Origin: Myxococcota bacterium
Lineage (GTDB): Bacteria > Myxococcota > Polyangia > GCA-2747355 > JAKLHH01
Direction: 5' to 3'
Assembly: GCA_022710245.1 (NCBI GenBank)
Contig: JAKLHH010000527.1
Coordinates: 1 to 5,913 of the forward strand
Length of the DNA: 5,913 nucleotides
The notes under the pieces were generated by a model. That model worked only from the letters and a program-made list of their open reading frames with translations, did not search any database and was not told the DNA's origin. Shown piece by piece: positions 1 through 5,913 of this stretch (positions are counted from its first letter, which is position 1; each line of letters opens with the position of its first letter). A program made the translations under genes and the position numbers.

Positions 1-2153
<2,153 letters not shown>

Positions 2154-2200
2154 CGTCGGGGCCCCTGAGCGATAGGTCGCGGGCTACGAGGACCACTCAA

Positions 2201-2227
2201 GCTATCGCAGGCAATCTGGTAAGTCAA
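2201..2227 (-). promoter_or_regulatory. Candidate sigma-70-type promoter of the kinase gene
   Basis: On the minus strand TTGACT (2227-2222, five of six bases of the -35 consensus) is followed after 15 bp by GATAGC (2206-2201), which carries an upstream TG one base away as in extended -10 elements. Transcription would start near 2194, giving a leader of about 40 nt that contains the AGGGG ribosome-binding site before the GTG at 2153. The -10 match is weak (three of six) and the spacer short, so the -35 carries most of the argument. A 7-bp inverted repeat, GCGATAG (2169-2175) and CTATCGC (2202-2208), overlaps the -10 and the leader and could be an operator, but repeats that short are expected by chance. 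Confidence 0.35.
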
Positions 2228-2304
2228 GGAGATGCCAGGCAAGTTTACTCCTTGGCGTGGCGCCGGCCGCCCTGGCACATCCGGTGGCCTGGACCGCCCT
2301 TCCA

Positions 2305-2313
2305 TGGTACGGT
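2305..2313 (+). promoter_or_regulatory. Candidate extended -10 for a leaderless transcript of the zinc-ribbon gene
   Basis: TGG followed by TACGGT (2308-2313) fits an extended -10 with the TANNNT core. It ends 7 nt before the ATG at 2321, which would put the transcription start at or within a base of the start codon. No Shine-Dalgarno-like purine run lies in the preceding 15 nt, as expected for a leaderless mRNA. No convincing -35 is visible at the usual distance. Confidence 0.35.
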
Positions 2314-2320
2314 TTGCGCC

Positions 2321-2689
2321 ATGTCCTACTGTCCAAGCTGCAGGGCCGAGTACCGGGAAGGAATCCAGGAGTGCGCCGACTGCCACGTCCCTCTGGTGGC
2401 CAGCTTGCCGGAGGATCCCCGAGACGCCGCCCCGCTCCCCGAGGACCTGGTGGAGGTCTACCGCTGCGCCAGCCGCGAGGTGGCCGACCGGGTCTGCACC
2501 GTCATCCTGGACGGGGTCGAAGGGTACGTGCACGACCGGGCCAGCCACGCCTTCCCCACGCCGTCCGTGAGCGTCGGACAGGTCTTCGTCGCGGTGCCCG
2601 AGGTGCAGTTCGGGCGCGCGCGGCAGCTGCTCGGCGAGGCCATCGAGGACGGAGCGCTCGGGCCGGATGATGGGGAGATCGTCGAGTAG
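2321..2689 (+). CDS. Small zinc-ribbon protein with DUF2007-like signal-transducing domain
   Basis: A 122-residue soluble protein of unknown function. Residues 1-24 form a rubredoxin-like zinc ribbon: C4-P-S-C7 and C18-A-D-C21 give two CxxC knuckles that would bind one zinc ion. From about residue 43 the pattern VYRCASREVADRVCTVIL, then a GVEGYVHD turn, then VFVAVPEVQFGRARQLLGEA resembles DUF2007 (labelled putative prokaryotic signal-transducing protein), a small alpha/beta fold often found fused to a zinc ribbon. The tail is acidic. I chose the ATG at 2321 rather than an in-frame ATG at 2252 because the family usually begins right at the first CxxC, and the 23 extra residues (Trp/Pro/Arg-rich) look untranslated. 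No Shine-Dalgarno sequence precedes it. It is divergent from the kinase and convergent with the ABC permease gene. No catalytic residues are recognisable; a binding or adaptor role is inference. Confidence 0.85.
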   Translation: MSYCPSCRAEYREGIQECADCHVPLVASLPEDPRDAAPLPEDLVEVYRCASREVADRVCTVILDGVEGYVHDRASHAFPTPSVSVGQVFVAVPEVQFGRARQLLGEAIEDGALGPDDGEIVE

Positions 2690-2747
2690 CCCGCCCCGCC
2701 CCTCAGCTCACCTCAGCACCGACTCGTCGAAGGTTCACCGCCCGGGC

Positions 2748-2765
2748 TGCCGGCTGGCGCCGGCA
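2748..2765 (+). terminator. Short perfect GC hairpin downstream of the zinc-ribbon gene; possible terminator
   Basis: TGCCGGC and GCCGGCA form a perfect 7-bp stem around a TGGC tetraloop, 58 nt after the zinc-ribbon gene stop. It is not followed by a T-run, so it is not a canonical intrinsic terminator; it may act with Rho or stabilise the 3' end. It adjoins the left arm of the inverted-repeat element directly. Confidence 0.3.
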
Positions 2766-2965
2766 CGCCTCGCTCACCCCAGCGGGGAGCTCTGGCTCCT
2801 GTTCAGTGGCGCTGCGAGGCTGCTCGCGAGCCTCGGCTCGTGCGTCTCGCCGCGCGCCACTCCCGCGACGCGGCCCGGTGCAGGAGCGCCTGCGCTCGAG
2901 AGGTGCGCCGGGGCGAGGCACGCGTTGATGCTCGCTTGGGGCTCCCCGCTGGGCTGATCGAGGCG
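2766..2965. repeat. 200-bp element bounded by 25-bp near-perfect inverted repeats
   Basis: The left arm (2766-2790) and right arm (2941-2965) are reverse complements at 23 of 25 positions, including a perfect 13-bp core CCCAGCGGGGAGC (2778-2790) against GCTCCCCGCTGGG (2941-2953). The 150 bp between them contain further self-complementary pairs: 2815-2821 with 2829-2835, 2849-2854 with 2869-2874, 2880-2884 with 2889-2893, and 2913-2920 with 2929-2935 (one bulge). As RNA or single-stranded DNA it could fold into a closing helix with several branches. It encodes no protein I can recognise. It may be a MITE-like non-autonomous repeat, a structured RNA, or a convergent-gene barrier; the sequence alone does not decide. 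Confidence 0.7.
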
Positions 2966-2988
2966 GGGCCCGGGCTGGACTGGCGAGG

Positions 2989-3032
2989 GAGCGCCGCGCC
3001 AGGGAGCCAGGAGAGCGCCGCGCCAGGGAGCC
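2989..3032. repeat. Two-copy 20-bp direct repeat, period 24 bp
   Basis: GAGCGCCGCGCCAGGGAGCC occurs exactly at 2989-3008 and 3013-3032, separated by AGGA. It lies between the inverted-repeat element and the 9-bp minisatellite. Two copies are too few for a CRISPR or iteron array; a local duplication is the simplest reading. Confidence 0.85.
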
Positions 3033-3053
3033 CGGGGAAGCAGGCGGAGGGAC

Positions 3054-3100
3054 GGAGCAGAAGGAGCAGAAGGAGCAGAAGGAGCAGAAGGAGCAGAAGG
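3054..3100. repeat. Minisatellite of 9-bp unit GGAGCAGAA, 5.2 exact copies
   Basis: Five perfect head-to-tail copies of GGAGCAGAA (3054-3098) plus GG. It ends 7 bp from the permease stop codon. In the permease transcript it reads (UUCUGCUCC)5, a C/U-rich, G-poor tract of the sort Rho binds. Exact tandem copies can change in number by slippage, so the array may vary between strains. Confidence 0.95.
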
Positions 3101-3107
3101 CGGGGAG

Positions 3108-4496
3108 CTAGTGCTGCGCGAGCGCGGCGGCCGGCTGCATGCGCGCGGCGCGGTGCGCTGGCAGGAAGGCGCCGAACAGGCAGAAGAGCACGGCGAAGCC
3201 CATCGAGGCGCCGATCAGCCCGGGCGTGAACGCGAAGTAGGTCTCGGGCTTGAACGGGAAGTCCGGGATGCGGTGCGCGGAGTACCAGTCACAGCCGCTC
3301 GCCGCGGCCCACGCGAGGAGCAGACCCAGCCCGCCGCTGATCAGCCCGACCACCGCCGCCTCTCCCAGGATGACGAGCCGGATGTGCCCGCGCGTGGCGC
3401 CCACCGCGCGCAGCACACCGATCTCCCAGCGCCGCTCCGAGATGACCATCATGAACGTGTGCGAGATGTTGATCGCGGCGATGCCGATGATGATCACGCT
3501 GATCAGCGCGAAGAGCACCGTCGCCAGCGTGATGAAGAGACCCACCTTCTCGCCCTCGCTCTCGGCCAGGTCGAAGCCGAGGCTCTTCGCGTAGGCCGCG
3601 AGCTGCGTGATGTCGCGCTTCGACTCGACGATCAGCACCACGCTCGAGTAGTTGGTCGCCTCGGTCTCGCCCGCGTAGCGGCGGTTCCAGGCCTTGACGT
3701 AGCCGATCGGGATGGTGATGCCGAGCGGGACGGCCTTGTCGCTGATCCCGACGAGCTGCAGCTGGCGCTGCACCGGCGCCCCGCCCTGCCGCGCCGCGCT
3801 CCCCAGGTACGAGCGGCCGAGCTCGATGGTGAACGTCTTGCCGCGGAAGATGCTGGTGACGAAGTTCGGGATCTTCGGCAGCCCCGGGTGCGTCGCGGCG
3901 ATGGAGCCGTTGTAGAGCTCGATCATGTGGCGCGAGATCATCACGGGGATGTAGGGGTGGCACTCGTTGACGTCCCAGGCGCAGTAGAAGCCTGGCGCGC
4001 AGGCGTTGCCCGGCCCGCAGCGCGAGGCCTTGTGCTTGCTCAGCCAGTCCTCGAAGGTGAAGGGGGGCGAGACCTCGCCCTGCATGATCCCCTCGTCGAC
4101 GCCGTCGCAGAAGCCGCTGATCTCGAAATAGAAGTCGCGCTCGCGCCGGAGGAAGTTCTTGCCGCCCCAGCCGCGTGACGGGAAGGCGAGCTTCATCTTG
4201 GCGTAGACGGCCTTCGGCTTGACGCCGAGCTCGGCGGGCGGGTTGCGCAGCCGCCCGACGACGTCGTCGGTGAGCGCGCGAGCGGTGCCGAAGATGGTCG
4301 ACTTGGGCGGGATCACCTCGATGCGATCGACGGGGAAGATCTCGCCGAGCACCACGCGCCGCACGCCGCCGTCGAGGGCGAGGAAGAAGGTGAAGGCGGC
4401 GATGCCGACGACGATGCCGATCGCCGAGAGGATGTTGTGCCCGAGGTTGCGCCGGAGGTTCTGCCGGACGAGCCGTCCGAGCTGGGTGCGGCTCAT
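3108..4496 (-). CDS. ABC transporter permease, MacB/FtsX (LolC/E-like) family, with a four-cysteine periplasmic insert
   Basis: Inner-membrane subunit of a mechanotransmission-type ABC system, expected to dimerise and be driven by the ATPase encoded just upstream; substrate unknown. The 462 residues show the family's 1+3 membrane layout: helix 1 about 22-41 after a basic N-terminus (RLVRQNLRRNLGH), a long periplasmic domain about 45-315, helix 2 about 320-344, helix 3 about 373-398, helix 4 about 426-446. ISERRWEIGVLRAVGATRGH (353-371 region) is the typical cytoplasmic FtsX-family signature that contacts the ATPase, and the end (RMQPAAALAQH) is also usual. It is longer than typical LolC/E (about 400 residues). 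The extra length lies around 120-190 and holds C160-x5-C166-x5-C172-x6-C179 plus C130. The ATG overlaps the ATPase stop as ATGA, with GGAGGG four bases upstream, so translation is coupled. No HlyD-like or outer-membrane partner is visible in the window. Family assignment is firm; lipoprotein release, stress resistance or peptide export all remain possible. Confidence 0.92.
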   Translation of the reverse strand: MSRTQLGRLVRQNLRRNLGHNILSAIGIVVGIAAFTFFLALDGGVRRVVLGEIFPVDRIEVIPPKSTIFGTARALTDDVVGRLRNPPAELGVKPKAVYAKMKLAFPSRGWGGKNFLRRERDFYFEISGFCDGVDEGIMQGEVSPPFTFEDWLSKHKASRCGPGNACAPGFYCAWDVNECHPYIPVMISRHMIELYNGSIAATHPGLPKIPNFVTSIFRGKTFTIELGRSYLGSAARQGGAPVQRQLQLVGISDKAVPLGITIPIGYVKAWNRRYAGETEATNYSSVVLIVESKRDITQLAAYAKSLGFDLAESEGEKVGLFITLATVLFALISVIIIGIAAINISHTFMMVISERRWEIGVLRAVGATRGHIRLVILGEAAVVGLISGGLGLLLAWAAASGCDWYSAHRIPDFPFKPETYFAFTPGLIGASMGFAVLFCLFGAFLPAHRAARMQPAAALAQH

Positions 4497-5287
4497 GCGC
4501 CCTCCACCGTGGGGCCGTCGCCCGCGCCGCTGCCTCCCTCGGCCGCTGCCGCGCCGGCGGTCGACGCAGCCGCCGCCTGGGCCGCCGCGTCGACGCCGAT
4601 GGGTCCGCTGGTGCTGGTGACGCGGCCGTCCTCCAGGCGCACCACGCGGTGCGCGGCCGAGGAGACCCGCGACTCGTGCGTGACGATGACCAGCGTGATG
4701 CCATCCTCGCGGTTGAGCGTGGTGAAGAGGTCGATGATCTGCTGTCCGGTGCGCGAGTCGAGGTTGCCGGTCGGCTCGTCGCAGAGGAGCAGCTTGGGCT
4801 GATTGAAGAGCGCCCTGGCGATGGCGATCCGCTGCTTCTGGCCGCCCGAGAGGTTCGAGGGCAGATCGCCGGCGCGGGCGCCGAGCCCTACCCGCTCCAG
4901 CGCGCGCCGCGCGCGCTCCTGCGCGTCGGGCATGGTCCTGCGCGAGAAGATGGACGGGATGGCCACGTTCTCGGCGCAGCTCAGGTGCTCCAGCAAGTTG
5001 AAGTGCTGGAAGACGAACCCGACCTTCTCGTTGCGCAGGTGGCTGAGCTCGGCGTCCGAGAGCCGCGCGAGGTCGTGGCCGTCCACCGTCACCTCGCCGG
5101 TGAAGTTGCGGTCGAGCCCTCCGATCACGTTGAGCACCGTGGTCTTGCCGGAGCCGCTGGTTCCGACGATGGCGACCAGCTCACCCTGCTGGATCTCCAG
5201 GTCGACCTCGTGCAGGACCTGCGTCTCGACCTTGCCGGTGCGGTAGCGCTTGCTCACCTTGCGAAAGCTGATGATGGGAGCCGGCAT
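4493..5287 (-). CDS. ABC transporter ATP-binding protein, LolD/MacB type
   Basis: Hydrolyses ATP on the cytoplasmic face to drive the permease encoded directly downstream. All catalytic elements are present in 264 residues: Walker A GTSGSGKT (42-49, K48), Q-loop Q94 in FVFQHFNLL, signature LSGGQ (146-150), Walker B LLLCDE (D170, E171), D-loop NLDS (175-178) and switch H204 in VTHE. PTGNLDSRTG and the FVFQHFNLL wording are typical of the LolD/MacB/FtsE branch. The ATPase proper ends near 228. The last 35 residues are Ala/Gly-rich (AAAQAAAASTAGAAAAEGG) and look like a disordered tail, unusual for this branch. The ATG at 5287 is chosen because PIISFRKVSKRY is where the family starts. No Shine-Dalgarno precedes it, but a -10 element does, 10 nt away. 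The stop overlaps the permease ATG by 4 bp. Function is certain as an ABC ATPase; the transported substrate is not. Confidence 0.95.
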   Translation of the reverse strand: MPAPIISFRKVSKRYRTGKVETQVLHEVDLEIQQGELVAIVGTSGSGKTTVLNVIGGLDRNFTGEVTVDGHDLARLSDAELSHLRNEKVGFVFQHFNLLEHLSCAENVAIPSIFSRRTMPDAQERARRALERVGLGARAGDLPSNLSGGQKQRIAIARALFNQPKLLLCDEPTGNLDSRTGQQIIDLFTTLNREDGITLVIVTHESRVSSAAHRVVRLEDGRVTSTSGPIGVDAAAQAAAASTAGAAAAEGGSGAGDGPTVEGA

Positions 5288-5297
5288 GGCGCGTCGA

Positions 5298-5306
5298 CTT
5301 ATACCA
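5298..5306 (-). promoter_or_regulatory. Candidate extended -10 giving a near-leaderless ATPase-permease transcript
   Basis: On the minus strand TGG (5306-5304) followed by TATAAG (5303-5298) matches the extended -10 consensus at five of six hexamer bases. Only 10 nt separate it from the ATG at 5287, so transcription would start about 3-4 nt before the start codon. The stretch between -10 and ATG lacks a Shine-Dalgarno sequence, in line with leaderless translation. No TTGACA-like -35 is present 17 bp upstream. It lies in the 42-bp gap after the EI24-like gene, so the ABC genes could be read both from this site and by read-through. Confidence 0.45.
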
Positions 5307-5329
5307 CGCGTCCCCGGACGACGCGAGGC

Positions 5330-5913
5330 TCACTCGTCGCTGGGCCCCTGCGCCAGGTCCTCGAGGACGCGGCTGGCATCTCCCTCGGCGGCAGAGGCGG
5401 GCTCGGCGGGGGCAGGGGCGAGCTCGGCGGGGGCAGGGGCGGGCTCGGCGGGGGCGGGAGCGGGCTCGGCGGGCCCGGCGGCAAAAGAAGGCGCGACCGG
5501 CGCGGTCGCCGGGGTGGCTGGCTCGGCGGTCGCCGGGGCGGTGGCCGCGGCCGTCGCGGGCGGGATGGCCGCCAGCTCCGGCGCCGGCCCGAAGGCCCCC
5601 GCCTGCTCCAGATCACAGAACAGCAGCGTGGCCCCGACGGCGGCCATGGGCACGCAGAGGAGCCCGACCACGGGCACCAGCAGCGCGAGCGCGAGCGTGC
5701 CGCCCAGCCCGAAGGCGAGCGCCTGGTGCTGGCGGAGCGCCTCCCACTTCTGGCCGAGGGTCCACTCGCGCCGCGACATGCAGTAGTCGAGGTAGCTCAC
5801 GCCGAAGAAGATCGCGGTCAGGTAGCCGCCCACCACGAGGAGCAGCAGCTGGCCGAGGACGGGCAGCACCAGGTTGAGGAGGAAGAGGGGCGCCATCACC
5901 GCCACGTAGAGGC
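5330..5913 (-). CDS. EI24/CysZ-family multi-pass membrane protein, C-terminal part, with Pro/Ala-rich tail (5' end outside window)
   Basis: Open from the right edge to a TGA at 5330. The frame is still open at the edge (LYVAV before the first GTG/ATG), so the true start lies beyond the window. Numbering from the GTG at 5905, two hydrophobic stretches appear (about 5-36 and 62-97). Between and after them are marks I associate with EI24/CysZ: YLDYCMSRREWTLGQKWEALR (38-58), a FGLGG turn (65-69), and VPMAAVGATLLF (85-96), compare the YLDYPM and MPAAVCGAT of E. coli CysZ. CysZ imports sulfate, but most bacterial EI24 proteins have no assigned role, and no cys genes are nearby, so I do not transfer that function. 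After residue 100 comes an unusual 90-residue Ala/Pro/Glu tail, partly built by a 21-bp DNA repeat and ending acidic (VLEDLAQGPSDE). It precedes the ABC genes by 42 bp in the same direction and may share their operon. Confidence 0.75.
   Translation of the reverse strand, partial: LYVAVMAPLFLLNLVLPVLGQLLLLVVGGYLTAIFFGVSYLDYCMSRREWTLGQKWEALRQHQALAFGLGGTLALALLVPVVGLLCVPMAAVGATLLFCDLEQAGAFGPAPELAAIPPATAAATAPATAEPATPATAPVAPSFAAGPAEPAPAPAEPAPAPAELAPAPAEPASAAEGDASRVLEDLAQGPSDE
5401..5470. repeat. 21-bp tandem repeat inside the EI24-like gene, about 3.3 copies
   Basis: Units at 5401-5421, 5422-5442 and 5443-5463 begin GCTCGGCGGGGGC and differ by one to three bases; a fourth copy breaks off after GCTCGGC at 5470. 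On the coding strand each unit encodes seven residues of the type APAPAEP, so length changes stay in frame. This is tail expansion by slippage or unequal crossing-over. Confidence 0.85.

Larger units (their letters stand above)
2690..3107. other. Gene-free, repeat-rich gap between convergent genes
   Basis: No convincing gene is seen here on either strand. The open frames present translate to Arg/Ala/Pro/Ser low-complexity sequence with no recognisable motif, and none has a plausible ribosome-binding site. The stretch instead carries, in order, a short perfect hairpin, a 200-bp inverted-repeat element with several internal hairpins, a 20-bp direct repeat and a 9-bp minisatellite, each listed separately. 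Because both flanking genes end here, it must stop transcription from both sides, yet no hairpin followed by a T-run is present. Rho-dependent or structure-based termination is therefore likely (inference). Confidence 0.8.

Noticed and set aside
2273..2287. Possible sigma-54 promoter (TGGCAC followed by GTGG)
   Set aside because: The -24 half TGGCAC is good, but the -12 half lacks the GC at the required spacing (GG instead), so the key element fails.
2252..2320. N-terminal extension of the zinc-ribbon protein from the ATG at 2252
   Set aside because: The 23 residues are Trp/Pro/Arg-rich and unlike the family, which begins at the first CxxC; the segment also holds the likely promoter.
2740..2977. 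GCCCGGGCTG direct repeat at 2740-2749 and 2968-2977 as a target-site duplication of the 200-bp element
   Set aside because: The copies lie at unequal distances from the arms (16 and 2 bp) and a 10-bp GC-only match is expected by chance in such DNA.
2989..3100. CRISPR-like array
   Set aside because: Only two 20-bp copies with a 4-bp gap, and a separate 9-bp tandem array without spacers; neither has repeat-spacer structure.
2840..3229. 129-codon plus-strand open frame in the intergenic gap
   Set aside because: Translation is mostly Arg/Ser/Ala, largely produced by the minisatellite (RRS repeats), with no ribosome-binding site, and it runs into the permease antisense.
3111..4178. 355-codon plus-strand open frame opposite the permease
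   Set aside because: Charged low-complexity translation (repeated RRD, DDH), no membrane or domain pattern, fully antisense to a recognised permease.
3289..4704. 471-codon minus-strand frame overlapping permease and ATPase
   Set aside because: Arg/Ala/Pro-rich out-of-frame translation spanning two real genes; contains no family motifs.

Overview
The window reads as chromosomal DNA from a very GC-rich delta-proteobacterial lineage, most likely a myxobacterium or relative (Myxococcota). The clearest sign is a Pkn-type Ser/Thr kinase with the lineage's characteristic wording (INVGGMAEVFKAK, HRDVSPQNVL, a WDDEEVETQIYD-like linker motif), a C-terminal membrane helix and PEGA repeats. The strong GC bias also keeps long open frames alive on the opposite strand of every gene. 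I do not try to name the genus.

Layout, left to right. Positions 1-2153 (minus) hold the kinase, running off the left edge without a stop. It is divergent from a small plus-strand gene (2321-2689) for a zinc-ribbon/DUF2007 protein. The 167-bp gap between them carries candidate promoters for both. Positions 2690-3107 are a 418-bp gene-free, repeat-rich gap between convergent genes. It holds a short strong hairpin, a 25-bp inverted repeat (23/25 matches) bracketing 150 bp of structured sequence, a 20-bp direct repeat and a five-copy 9-bp minisatellite. Positions 3108-5913 hold three minus-strand genes in transcription order: an EI24/CysZ-family membrane protein (5' end outside the window), a LolD/MacB-type ABC ATPase, and a MacB/FtsX-type permease whose ATG overlaps the ATPase stop by 4 bp.

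How the parts fit together. ATPase and permease form one translationally coupled ABC module of the mechanotransmission type (LolCDE/MacB/FtsEX-like). The EI24-like gene is 42 bp upstream of it and may be co-transcribed, although a good extended -10 just before the ATPase ATG suggests a second, near-leaderless transcript. The kinase and the zinc-ribbon protein share a divergent control region; any functional link is inference.

No gene here is an undescribed system as a whole. The points I find least ordinary are the 200-bp inverted-repeat element, the C/U-rich minisatellite directly behind the permease stop, the four-cysteine insert in the permease periplasmic domain, and two plus/minus genes whose promoters sit so close to ATG that leaderless mRNAs are predicted.
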